The notes below the pieces were generated by a model. The model saw nothing but the letters and a program-made list of their open reading frames with translations. It was not told the DNA's origin and did not search any database. From Acidobacteriaceae bacterium (GTDB lineage: Bacteria > Acidobacteriota > Terriglobia > Terriglobales > Acidobacteriaceae), in assembly GCA_030039035.1 (NCBI GenBank), contig JASHQQ010000013.1, positions 1 through 34,075 on the forward strand: a stretch of 34,075 nucleotides of DNA, in the 5' to 3' direction. Position numbers and translations under genes: made by a program. Shown in pieces: positions 23,754 to 31,413 of the stretch (positions are counted from its first letter, which is position 1; each line of letters starts with the position of its first letter).

Positions 23754-24992
23754 ATGTCAGCTTTTTCGTTACCTCTCTCAGGCCTGGCTGCCAGCTCGGA
23801 GTTGCTGAACGTCATCGCCAACAACCTCGCCAACCTCAACACCGACGGCTACAAGGACGAAGGCCTGAGCTTTGGCGATCTCTTTAACCAGATGCAGGGC
23901 GTCTCCGGGGACGGCGACCCCATTCAGTACGGAGCCGGCGTGGAAGTCGAAGGCGAAACCTCCAACTTCACCAACGGCACCGTCAGCGATACCGGCATCG
24001 CGTCGAATATGGCGCTGCAGGGCAACGGCTTCTTTGTCGTTGAAGGCGCCAATGGCCAGCAGGCATTTACGCGCGACGGCAATTTCACCGTCAATGCCGA
24101 TGGCCAGCTTTGCACGCAGGACGGCGAACTGGTGATGGGCTACCCGGCCGTGAATGGAACCGTCTCCACGGGATCGGCTCTTGCGCCGATCAACGTAAAC
24201 CAGGCAAGCAACATCCCCGCCGTGGCCACCACCAACTTCTCCATGACCACGAATCTCAGCGCCAGCGCCACGGTCGGCACCACGTTCAGCTCGCCGATCA
24301 CGGTCTACGACTCGCTGGGAACCTCGCACGTCCTCACCGTCACCTATACCAACACCGGCGCCAACACCTGGAGTTACAACATCACCATTCCGGGGGCGGA
24401 TGTCGGCGCTTCCTCCGCGCAAACCGTGGCCTCCGGCACCATGAGCTTCAACTCGTCGGGCAATCTCACCTCGCCCACTTCGCCCATCACCGGCATCAGC
24501 ATCACCGGGCTGGCGGACGGCGCGGCCAACATGAGCCTGAGCTGGAACCTGGACGGCAGCGGCACCACCTCCACCATCACCCAGCAGGATGCAACCAGCG
24601 CCACTTCGGCAACCACGCAGAACGGCTACGGAGTGGGAACGCTGACAGGATACTCGGTACTTCCCGACGGAACCGTTCAGGGCGAGTTCAGCAACAATCA
24701 GACCATGGCTCTGGGCCAGGTGGCGGTCGCCGGCTTTGCCAACCAGCAGGGCCTCACGCAGATCGGGAATAACGATTACGCAGCCACGTTTGCTTCGGGC
24801 GCCGCCGTCATCGGTCAGGCGGAATCGGGCGGCAACGGGTCGATCGTCGGAGGAGCGATCGAGGAGTCGAATGTGAACCTCTCCACCGAATTCGCCAACA
24901 TGATCGTCGCGCAACAGGGCTACGAGGCCAACGCCAAGGCGCTGACCACCATGGATCAGATCTCGCAGGCAACCATCCAGATGATCTCGTAA
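23754..24992 (+). CDS. flgE: Flagellar hook protein FlgE
   Basis: The 412-residue hook subunit. The N-terminus SLPLSGLAASSELLNVIANN with NLANLNTDGYKDE is the rod/hook signature. The next segment MALQGNGFFVVEGANGQQAF and TRDGNFTVNADGQL is the conserved hook core. The middle is a variable Thr/Ser-rich surface domain. The C-terminus NVNLSTEFANMIVAQQGYEA and then LTTMDQISQATIQMIS form the D0 helix. A strong AGGAGG lies upstream, shared with the end of flgD. A 335-bp gap with a hairpin follows, so the hook operon probably ends here. Confidence 0.97.
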   Translation: MSAFSLPLSGLAASSELLNVIANNLANLNTDGYKDEGLSFGDLFNQMQGVSGDGDPIQYGAGVEVEGETSNFTNGTVSDTGIASNMALQGNGFFVVEGANGQQAFTRDGNFTVNADGQLCTQDGELVMGYPAVNGTVSTGSALAPINVNQASNIPAVATTNFSMTTNLSASATVGTTFSSPITVYDSLGTSHVLTVTYTNTGANTWSYNITIPGADVGASSAQTVASGTMSFNSSGNLTSPTSPITGISITGLADGAANMSLSWNLDGSGTTSTITQQDATSATSATTQNGYGVGTLTGYSVLPDGTVQGEFSNNQTMALGQVAVAGFANQQGLTQIGNNDYAATFASGAAVIGQAESGGNGSIVGGAIEESNVNLSTEFANMIVAQQGYEANAKALTTMDQISQATIQMIS

Positions 24993-25030
24993 CGCTGTTG
25001 CCATTGCGGTTCTTAACGAACGATTAGAGA

Positions 25031-25063
25031 CTTCCGCCCGGGGTGTCCGCACCCCGGCGGAAG
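25031..25063. repeat. Long hairpin downstream of flgE
   Basis: Arms CTTCCGC / GCGGAAG and CGGGGTG / CACCCCG form a 14-bp stem with a single bulged C and a TCCG tetraloop. No T-run follows, so it is not a classical intrinsic terminator. It starts 39 bases after the flgE stop codon and could stabilise or end the hook mRNA. Confidence 0.55.
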
Positions 25064-25211
25064 CTTTGGCAAAGGCTGCATCTCTCATCGCTGTCTCACC
25101 GGGTCCCTCGGCCCGGCGGCGGCCTCGCGCCCGCCTGCAAATGGCTGAAAACGCGTCGATTGAGCCGACCCTCAGCGGCTACCACTTTCGTTCGCCATCG
25201 CCTGCCTGCTC

Positions 25212-25227
25212 CGGCACCCCGATTGCA
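25212..25227 (+). promoter_or_regulatory. Candidate sigma54 promoter before fliN-like/fliO/fliP operon
   Basis: CGGCACCCCGATTGCA fits the sigma54 -24/-12 consensus TGGCACG-N4-TTGCA at 10 of 12 fixed positions, with the required GG (25213-25214) and GC (25225-25226) exactly ten bases apart. The predicted start near 25238 is about 90 bases upstream of the first gene of the export/switch operon. Two sigma54 activators are encoded at 10889-14826, which makes such a promoter expected. Confidence 0.5.
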
Positions 25228-25327
25228 TTCTCCCTCTGCACAATCGCTCCATGAACATCTCGCACCCCCGGGAGTGAAACCCCGCCGAGGCGAAGACTGC
25301 GCACCGGAGCCCGGAGCCCGCCAGAGC

Positions 25328-25624
25328 ATGAGCACCGCCGCACAGCCAGTTGAAACCAAAGCCGCTGAAAAGCCGGCGGCAGAGCCGAAGACCAGCGACC
25401 TGCTCGACACCATGCCGTGGCTCCCGTGCACTCTCACTCTCGAAATTCCCGTTGTGCGGTTCACGATCGGAAATCTTCTCTCCTTGCAGAAGGGCTCCAT
25501 CGTCGAGACCGCATGTCACCACACCAGCGATCTTCCGCTGCGTGTCAACCAGCTCCTCATCGGCTGGACCGAGTTCGACGTGATCGGCGACCGGCTGGCG
25601 GTGAGGATCACGGAGCAGGCATGA
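25328..25624 (+). CDS. fliN: Small FliN/SpoA-domain protein
   Basis: A 98-residue protein with a disordered Ala/Glu/Lys-rich start and a SpoA (FliM/FliN C-terminal) domain. LPCTLTLEIPVVRFTIGNLL, SLQKGSIVET and the ending FDVIGDRLAVRITE follow the FliN pattern of two beta strands around a GS(I/V)V turn. It probably sits in the switch C-ring or the export platform. It is separate from the long FliN at 33156, so the cluster encodes two FliN-type proteins plus FliM. The open frame extends to 25043, but the ATG at 25328 is where homology starts; the ribosome site is weak. It overlaps the fliO-like gene by 4 bp. A relation to type III secretion YscQ-type proteins is possible. Confidence 0.8.
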   Translation: MSTAAQPVETKAAEKPAAEPKTSDLLDTMPWLPCTLTLEIPVVRFTIGNLLSLQKGSIVETACHHTSDLPLRVNQLLIGWTEFDVIGDRLAVRITEQA

Positions 25625-26253
25625 GTTCCATTTCGCAAGCTTCCATCCTGAATCTGCGCATCAGCGAGACCGAGCCCGCCGCCACGTCTCACGCCTACGA
25701 CGCCTTTGCCGCCGCCATGCTCGATGCCGCCGACGAGTACTCGCCGGACGGTCCGAATTCGCCGCGAACGCTGGGCCGGCCAACTGCCGAGCGCCGCGAA
25801 GAGCACGGCGCCGCGGCGCGCGTGCGGGACAAAAAGCTCGAAGCCGCGGAGCGGAAGCTGCAGGCAGCCCGGCAAAAGCTCGAGGCCGAGCAGCGCAAAC
25901 TCGATCTGAAGGCAGCCGCCAGGCAGGAACAGGAAGAAAGAGCCGAGGCGAAGCGCCTGGAGAAGGAACGCGCGGCCGCGGAGCGGCAAGCCGGGAAGGC
26001 GCAGCGCCGCGGCGGAGTGTTCTCATGGCTGCGGAGCCGGCGCGTCTTTGCCGAGAAACAGTTGCGCGTCTCCGAGAGCCTGTCGCTGGGCGAGAAGCGC
26101 TTCGTCGCCATCCTTCATGTGGAGAACCGCAAGTTCCTTGTCGGCGGAGGCGCGTCGGGCGTGTCGCTGCTCACCGCTCTCGAACCGGCGCAAACGCCGG
26201 CGAACGCCGCCGACCTCATTCACCTCGTGCCGGGCGCCGCGGAGCGATCGTAA
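25621..26253 (+). CDS. fliO: FliO-like protein with coiled coil, no membrane segment
   Basis: A 210-residue protein placed where fliO is expected, directly before fliP. The C-terminal part resembles the FliO cytoplasmic domain: LRVSESLSLGEKRFVAILHV, then NRKFLVGGGASGVSLLTAL. The N-terminal half has no hydrophobic membrane helix; instead residues about 60-130 are a highly charged coiled coil (ERKLQAARQKLEAEQRKL). FliO normally has an N-terminal membrane helix and helps FliP assemble into the export gate. The start ATG overlaps the fliN-like stop codon, and the stop codon overlaps the fliP ATG (TAATG). The assignment rests on position and the short C-terminal match, so it is moderate. Confidence 0.62.
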   Translation: MSSISQASILNLRISETEPAATSHAYDAFAAAMLDAADEYSPDGPNSPRTLGRPTAERREEHGAAARVRDKKLEAAERKLQAARQKLEAEQRKLDLKAAARQEQEERAEAKRLEKERAAAERQAGKAQRRGGVFSWLRSRRVFAEKQLRVSESLSLGEKRFVAILHVENRKFLVGGGASGVSLLTALEPAQTPANAADLIHLVPGAAERS

Positions 26254-27155
26254 TGACGCTCGGGCGCTCATGGCGGCGCGTTCTCCTTACGGCGCCGCTG
26301 CTCCTCGCCGCGGTCGCGCCCGGCGCGCCGGCGCGCGCGGCGCAATCGCAGGCCAGTCTTGAGAACTGGGCCATGCCCTCGCCGTCGCCTTCGCACCCTG
26401 TATCGCACGCGGCATCCATCAAGCCCATTTCCACCCACCCCGCTTCCACGAGACCGGCCTCAACGGCGTCTTCGTCGCTGAAATTGCCGGCCGCCGGCGG
26501 CGCCGGATTGCAGATTCAGGGATTGCCGGGGTCGAGCGTGCCATGGTCCATCGTGATCATGCTCACCGCGCTCACGCTCATTCCCTCGTTGCTGCTCTGC
26601 ATCACGCCGTTTGCCCGCCTGCTGATCGTCTTCCACTTTCTGCGCCAGGCGCTGGGCCTGCAGACCACACCCTCGAACCAGACCCTGATCGGGCTTTCGC
26701 TCATTCTCACCTTCTTTCTCATGCACCCGGTCGTGACGCAGATCTACCAGACCGCCATCGTGCCCGCGCAGTCGGGCCAGGTAAGCCCGATGGATGCCAT
26801 CCGTCTGGGCGAAACCCCCCTGCGCAAATTCATGTCGCACTATGTGCGCGACAAGGACGTCGCACTCTTCGTCGACCTCGCCAAAGAGCCGCGTCCGGCC
26901 TCGGTCGACGATCTGTCGATGCACGTTCTGTTGCCTGCCTACATTCTGTCGGAGCTCAAGGCCGGCTTTCAGATCGGCACCGTGCTCTTTCTCCCGTTTC
27001 TGATCGTCGATATGGTCGTCGCGTCGATCACCACCTCGGTCGGCATGTTCCAGTTGCCGCCCGTCGTCATTTCCACTCCGCTCAAGCTGCTGCTCTTCCT
27101 CATGGTCGACGGATGGCATCTCTTGATCGGCTCACTGATCCGGAGCTTCAACTAA
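26253..27155 (+). CDS. fliP: Flagellar export gate protein FliP
   Basis: A 300-residue core of the export gate, which forms a helical complex with FliQ and FliR inside the MS ring. A signal peptide (RRVLLTAPLLLAAVAPGAPA) is followed by a Ser/Pro/Thr/His-rich stretch of about 50 residues and then the conserved membrane core: ITPFARLLIVFHFLRQALGL with QTTPSNQ, the HPVVTQIY turn, MSHYVRDKD, LLPAYILSELKAGFQIG and LPPVVISTPLKLLLFLMVDG. It is longer than usual (about 245) because of the linker. The start ATG (26253) overlaps the fliO-like stop codon by one base, and the open frame extends further upstream without conservation. Confidence 0.96.
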   Translation: MTLGRSWRRVLLTAPLLLAAVAPGAPARAAQSQASLENWAMPSPSPSHPVSHAASIKPISTHPASTRPASTASSSLKLPAAGGAGLQIQGLPGSSVPWSIVIMLTALTLIPSLLLCITPFARLLIVFHFLRQALGLQTTPSNQTLIGLSLILTFFLMHPVVTQIYQTAIVPAQSGQVSPMDAIRLGETPLRKFMSHYVRDKDVALFVDLAKEPRPASVDDLSMHVLLPAYILSELKAGFQIGTVLFLPFLIVDMVVASITTSVGMFQLPPVVISTPLKLLLFLMVDGWHLLIGSLIRSFN

Positions 27156-27159
27156 AGCC

Positions 27160-27429
27160 ATGGGCGTCGATCAGATCGTATTACTCGGACGGATGATGCT
27201 GGAGGAGACGATTGTTCTCGCCGCGCCGATTCTTTCCGTCGCCATCGTGGTCAGCCTTGTCGTCAATATCGTGCAGGTGCTGACCTCGCTGCAGGACAAC
27301 ACCGTTTCCACCGTGACCCGTCTGGTGGCGACCGGTCTGGCGCTGTTTTTCACCATGCCGTGGATGTGGCGCCACCTGGCCACCTACACGCTGACCACGC
27401 TTTCCGACTTTCATGCTTATCTGCAATGA
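27160..27429 (+). CDS. fliQ: Flagellar export gate protein FliQ
   Basis: A small 89-residue inner-membrane protein with two hydrophobic helices (about 17-37 and 54-72). IVLLGRMMLEETIVLAAPIL, VNIVQVLTSLQDNTVS and TMPWM are the family hallmarks. FliQ surrounds FliP/FliR in the export gate. The ATG is 4 bp after the fliP stop, and the end overlaps fliR by 4 bp (ATGA). Confidence 0.96.
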   Translation: MGVDQIVLLGRMMLEETIVLAAPILSVAIVVSLVVNIVQVLTSLQDNTVSTVTRLVATGLALFFTMPWMWRHLATYTLTTLSDFHAYLQ

Positions 27430-28196
27430 TCGACATTCCTCTGATGGCGGTGATCGGCGCGGCGCTCACTATCGGTGTGCGCCTCACCGGACTCATGCTC
27501 TTCGCGCCGTTTCTGGGCAGCATGGCGATCCCCGCGCGCATCAAGGCAATCTTTGTTCTGGCCATGACGCTGCTGCTGTTTCCCGCCGTGGGGCAAAGCA
27601 TCGCGCCACCCACGCCCGGCGGCTGGCCCATGCTCGTCTTCACCGAATTCCTTATCGGCGCCGGCATGGGCATTGCCACCAACCTGGTCTTCGAAGCCGC
27701 GCAGCTTGCCGGCCAGGTGCTGGGCGTGCAGATGGGCTATTCGCTGGTCAACATTCTCGATCCGCAGTCGCAGATCGACACCACCGTCGTCGCGATCTTC
27801 TACCAGAGCATCGTCATGCTGCTGTTTCTGCGCATGGACATTCACTACTGGCTGCTTCGCGCCGTGGGCAACAGCTTTCTTTATCTTCCGCCCGGCTCGG
27901 CGCATCTCACCAGCCTCTTCACCCTGGCTGTTTTCAGAATCGTCGGCAGTCTTTTCGGGCTGGGAATCCAGATCGCGGCGCCCGTCATGGCGGCGACGCT
28001 GGCCGCGGACGTGGTGCTCGGCCTGCTCGGCAAGGCATCGCCGCAGATGCCGCTCATGCTGCTCGGACCGGCCGTGAAAAGTCTTCTCGGCCTGGGCATT
28101 CTTGTGGCCACGCTGAGGTACTGGCCCGATCTTTTTTCGCGACTCTTTCTGGATTCGATGGCGAAAGGCGAACAACTGCTTCATCTGGCGAGCTGA
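27426..28196 (+). CDS. fliR: Flagellar export gate protein FliR
   Basis: A 256-residue membrane protein with about six hydrophobic segments, the third gate component. Typical features are RLTGLMLFAPFLGSMAIPAR, IKAIFVLAMTLLLFP, FEAAQLAGQVLGVQMGYSLV and NILDPQSQI. The start ATG overlaps the fliQ stop codon, which selects it over an upstream start at 27360. flhB follows 6 bp after its stop codon. Nothing unusual is seen. Confidence 0.95.
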   Translation: MIDIPLMAVIGAALTIGVRLTGLMLFAPFLGSMAIPARIKAIFVLAMTLLLFPAVGQSIAPPTPGGWPMLVFTEFLIGAGMGIATNLVFEAAQLAGQVLGVQMGYSLVNILDPQSQIDTTVVAIFYQSIVMLLFLRMDIHYWLLRAVGNSFLYLPPGSAHLTSLFTLAVFRIVGSLFGLGIQIAAPVMAATLAADVVLGLLGKASPQMPLMLLGPAVKSLLGLGILVATLRYWPDLFSRLFLDSMAKGEQLLHLAS

Positions 28197-28202
28197 AATC
28201 GA

Positions 28203-29309
28203 ATGGCTGACTCGAACAAGACCGAACAGGCAACACCGCGGCAGCGCAAGCGCGCCCGCGAACGCGGCCAGGTGACGCGCTCGCGCGAGCTGAACGGCGC
28301 CTTGTCGATGGCTGCGGTTGCCGGGGTCCTTTACCTGATGGGTCAGCAAGCGGTCTTTCGCTGGACCGCTTACTTCCAGAATGTACTGGACTGCGCACGA
28401 ACCGATTCCATCGAACCCAACGGCCCGCTTCTTTACTGGACCGGCATCCAGGCGATGCGCTGGGTCTTTCCCATCGTGCTCACCGGACTCGCCGTGGCTC
28501 TGGTCACGGCGCTCGCCCAGGGCGGCTTCGTCTTTGCCGCCGAGGCGCTTTCGCCCAAATTCGATCGTCTCAACCCCGCCCAAAAGCTCAGCCAGATGGT
28601 CTCGCTGACGGCGCTCAGCACCATTCTCAAGTCGCTCATCCCTTTCGGCGCCATCGCGTGGCTTGGCTATGCCAGCATTGCCAGCCATTGGGACGAAATC
28701 CTCTCGAGCTCCTATACGGACGCGCGCCGGTTCGCCGGCCTGCTCACCGTCCTGCTTCTCGAAATCTGCTGGAAGAGCGGCCTGGTTCTGCTGGCCTGGG
28801 CCGGCGTGGACTATCTGCTGCTCTGGAGAAAGAACGAGAGCGATCTGAAGATGAGCCGGCAGGACCTGAAAGACGAAGTGAAGGAGTCGGAGGGAAATCC
28901 GGCCAGCAAATCCAGAATTCGCAGGCTGCAGCGGCAGGCGCGCCGCAAGCTGATGCTCAAGGCGGCTGAAACCGCCACGGTGGTCGTCACAAACCCGACG
29001 CACTACGCCGTCGCGTTGCGCTATGAGCCCAACATGGCCGCGCCGCTCGTGGTGGCCAAGGGCCTCGACGTGCTGGCGGCAAAGATCAGGGAGATCGCGC
29101 GCCAGAACGACATTCCGGTGATGGAAAACAAGCCGCTCGCGCAGGCGCTCTACAAGAGCGTCGAGGTCGGGGACCCGATTCCATCGGCTCTCTATCACGC
29201 CGTTGCCGAGATTCTGGTCGTCGTCTTCAGGGCCCAGGCCGAGGTTCGCGCCCGCGACGCGCAACGGATCGCCGCCGCCAATCGCCGCGCGGAGGCGAGA
29301 GCCATATGA
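28203..29309 (+). CDS. flhB: Flagellar export switch protein FlhB
   Basis: A 368-residue inner-membrane protein that selects hook or filament substrates. It begins with TEQATPRQRKRARERGQVTR, the usual FlhB opening, has four hydrophobic segments and a soluble C-terminal domain. The self-cleavage motif NPTH lies at 264-267 in VVVTNPTHYAVALRY, so autoprocessing should occur. The substrate switch would be triggered by FliK, encoded upstream. It overlaps flhA by 4 bp. Confidence 0.97.
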   Translation: MADSNKTEQATPRQRKRARERGQVTRSRELNGALSMAAVAGVLYLMGQQAVFRWTAYFQNVLDCARTDSIEPNGPLLYWTGIQAMRWVFPIVLTGLAVALVTALAQGGFVFAAEALSPKFDRLNPAQKLSQMVSLTALSTILKSLIPFGAIAWLGYASIASHWDEILSSSYTDARRFAGLLTVLLLEICWKSGLVLLAWAGVDYLLLWRKNESDLKMSRQDLKDEVKESEGNPASKSRIRRLQRQARRKLMLKAAETATVVVTNPTHYAVALRYEPNMAAPLVVAKGLDVLAAKIREIARQNDIPVMENKPLAQALYKSVEVGDPIPSALYHAVAEILVVVFRAQAEVRARDAQRIAAANRRAEARAI

Positions 29310-31369
29310 GCGCAAAAAGCAAGCCCGGCCTGATGGCGACGCTCCACCGGTATTCCGACTGGATCATTCCCACCGGCGCCGTCGCGCTCATCTTCGTCAT
29401 GCTGGTGCCGCTGCCCGGCTTCGCGCTCGATCTGCTGCTCACGCTCAACATCACGGCCGCGGTTCTTGTTCTGCTCACGGCCATTCAGGTGCTGCGTCCG
29501 GTCCAGTTCTCGGTATTTCCCAGTCTCATCCTCCTGCTCACGCTCATGCGCCTGGCGCTCGATCTGGCCTGCACGCGGCGCATCCTGCTGCACGGCAGCG
29601 AGGGCTCGCAGGCCGCGGGAAAAGTCATCGAGGCCTTCGGCCAGTTTGTCGTGGGCGGAAACTACATCGTCGGCTTCGTCATCTTTCTCGCCTTGATCGC
29701 CATCCAGTATCTCGTCGTCAGCCACGGCGCGGTGCGCACCGCCGAAGTCACGGCCCGCTTCACTCTCGATGCCATGCCGGGCAAGCAGATGGCCATCGAC
29801 TCCGACCTCAACACCGGACTGATCAATGCCGATCAGGCGCGCCAGCGGCGCGAGATGGTCGGCCGCGAGGCCGAGTTCTGCGGCTCCATGGACGGCGCCG
29901 CCCGTTTCAGCCAGCGCGATTCGATGGCCACCATCCTCATCATGGCCATCAACATCGTCGCCGGTTTCCTCATCGGCGTCTTCCAGCAGGGCATGGCGTT
30001 TCAGGACGCACTGAAGACCTACACCATCCTCACGGTCGGCAACGGCCTCGTCGCCATCATTCCGTCGCTGCTTGTCTCGGTGGCCGGCGGTATCGTGGTC
30101 ACGCGCGCCGCGTCCGATCACTCGCTCGGCGCCGACATCGGCAAGCAGGTCTTCAAAACCGCGCGTCCGCTGTGGATCGCCGGCGGCGTCCTGCTCGCCC
30201 TCGCCGCCATTCCCGCCATGCCCAAGCTCCCCTTCGTCACGCTCGGCTGCACGGCCATGTTCGCCGCGTGGAAGATGAAGCCCGCCGCCGCGGAGGCCGC
30301 CGCGAAGGCCGTCCCGGCGAAAGCCGGTCCCGCGGTCGACCCCATGGACGCCGTGCTCAAGCTCGACGATCTCATGCTCGAAGTCGGCGTCGGCCTTGTG
30401 CCGCTGGTCGACGCCAAACAGGGCGGACAATTGCTCTCGCGCGTCAAGTCGTTGCGCAAGAGCCTGGCCCAGCAACTCGGCTTCCTGATCCCCTCGATCC
30501 ACATTACCGACAATCTTGCACTCAAGGAACGCGAATACGTCGTCCACCTGCGCGGCGTGGAGATCGCGCGCTGGGAGCTGCGGCGCGATCGCCTGCTGGC
30601 TGTGAACTCGAATCCAAAGCCCGGCGACCTGCCCGGCCAGGAGACGCGCGAGCCGGCATTCGATTCGCCGGCCAAGTGGATCACTCCCGATCAGCAGGCG
30701 CAGGCCATCGCCGCCGGATATGCGGTCGTCGATCACACCTCCGCGCTGGCCGCCCACCTGTCGGAGCTGGTCAGGCAGAACGCCCACGATCTGCTCACGC
30801 GCCAGGAGACCAAGCGCCTCGTCGATCGTCTCGCCGACAGCCATCCCAGGCTGGTCGACGAGCTCGTTCCCAAACTGATGACGCTGGGCGAGGTGCAAAG
30901 AGTGCTGCAGCAACTGCTGCGCGAGCAGGTCTCGATCCGCGATCTGGGCACGATTCTGGAAACTCTCGTCGAGACGGCCGCCATCAACAAGAATCCGGTC
31001 GTGCTGGTCGAAGCGGTGCGCCACGCGCTGGGTCGCGCGCTCATCCGCCCGCTCCTCGACGAACGCGGCCGGCTCAAGGTGGTCACGCTCGACAGCGCCA
31101 TCGAGGAAGAGTGCGTGCGCACCTCGACGCAGAACGCGCAGCAGGGCGGCGGAGCGATGCAGATCTCGCTGGCGCGCAGGGTGTTCGACGGTCTTCGCGC
31201 CATGCTCGGCGAGCAGGTCGCGGCCGCGCCGCCGGTGCTGCTCTGCTCTTCGCCGGGCCGCTTCTACTTGCGGCGGCATCTGGAGCCGTTTCTCCCCCGG
31301 GTGGTCGTGATTTCGCCCTCGGAGATCCCTCCCATGACGCCGGTGATGTCGCTGGGGTCGGTGCGATGA
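29306..31369 (+). CDS. flhA: Flagellar export protein FlhA
   Basis: A 687-residue protein with about eight N-terminal membrane segments and a large C-terminal cytoplasmic domain that binds chaperone-substrate complexes. The FHIPEP signature region is clear: RTAEVTARFTLDAMPGKQMA, then IDSDLNTGLI. The following EAEFCGSMDGAARFSQRDS differs slightly from the usual YGAMDGA.KFV pattern. The length is typical. It starts inside the end of flhB (ATGA), and its stop codon overlaps the ATG of a 15-codon ORF. Very long open frames on the other strand and in another frame here are high-GC shadows. Confidence 0.97.
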   Translation: MSAKSKPGLMATLHRYSDWIIPTGAVALIFVMLVPLPGFALDLLLTLNITAAVLVLLTAIQVLRPVQFSVFPSLILLLTLMRLALDLACTRRILLHGSEGSQAAGKVIEAFGQFVVGGNYIVGFVIFLALIAIQYLVVSHGAVRTAEVTARFTLDAMPGKQMAIDSDLNTGLINADQARQRREMVGREAEFCGSMDGAARFSQRDSMATILIMAINIVAGFLIGVFQQGMAFQDALKTYTILTVGNGLVAIIPSLLVSVAGGIVVTRAASDHSLGADIGKQVFKTARPLWIAGGVLLALAAIPAMPKLPFVTLGCTAMFAAWKMKPAAAEAAAKAVPAKAGPAVDPMDAVLKLDDLMLEVGVGLVPLVDAKQGGQLLSRVKSLRKSLAQQLGFLIPSIHITDNLALKEREYVVHLRGVEIARWELRRDRLLAVNSNPKPGDLPGQETREPAFDSPAKWITPDQQAQAIAAGYAVVDHTSALAAHLSELVRQNAHDLLTRQETKRLVDRLADSHPRLVDELVPKLMTLGEVQRVLQQLLREQVSIRDLGTILETLVETAAINKNPVVLVEAVRHALGRALIRPLLDERGRLKVVTLDSAIEEECVRTSTQNAQQGGGAMQISLARRVFDGLRAMLGEQVAAAPPVLLCSSPGRFYLRRHLEPFLPRVVVISPSEIPPMTPVMSLGSVR

Positions 31370-31413
31370 AAAAACGGGGCCCAATTCTCGTTCCCGGTGA
31401 GGTAACGCCATGA
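31366..31413 (+). CDS. 15-codon ORF bridging flhA and fliA by two ATGA overlaps
   Basis: ATG at 31366 overlaps the flhA stop codon (ATGA), and the ORF's own stop (31411-31413) overlaps the fliA ATG in the same way. It would encode MKKRGPILVPGEVTP. No homologue is recognised. It may act as a translational relay that couples fliA to flhA, or the overlap may be chance. A good Shine-Dalgarno sequence for fliA (GGTGAGG, 31396-31402) lies inside it. In many genomes flhF and flhG lie at this point; here they are absent. Confidence 0.3.
   Translation: MKKRGPILVPGEVTP

Larger units (their letters stand above)
24993..25327. other. Intergenic region between flgE and the fliN-like gene
   Basis: This 335-bp gap contains a strong hairpin just after flgE (25031-25063) and a sigma54-type promoter candidate (25212-25227). 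No convincing gene was found: a 62-codon frame at 25066-25254 has no recognisable domain, and the upstream extension of the fliN-like frame lacks conservation. The arrangement marks the boundary between two transcription units. Confidence 0.5.

Noticed and set aside
25066-25254. A 62-codon frame between flgE and the fliN-like gene, considered as a possible fliL or other small flagellar gene
   Set aside because: No hydrophobic helix and no similarity to FliL; it also runs across the sigma54 candidate.
29195-31413. Very long open frames (over 700 codons) antisense to and in another frame of flhA
   Set aside because: flhA is unmistakable in its own frame; the others are low-complexity Arg/Ala/Gly-rich shadows.
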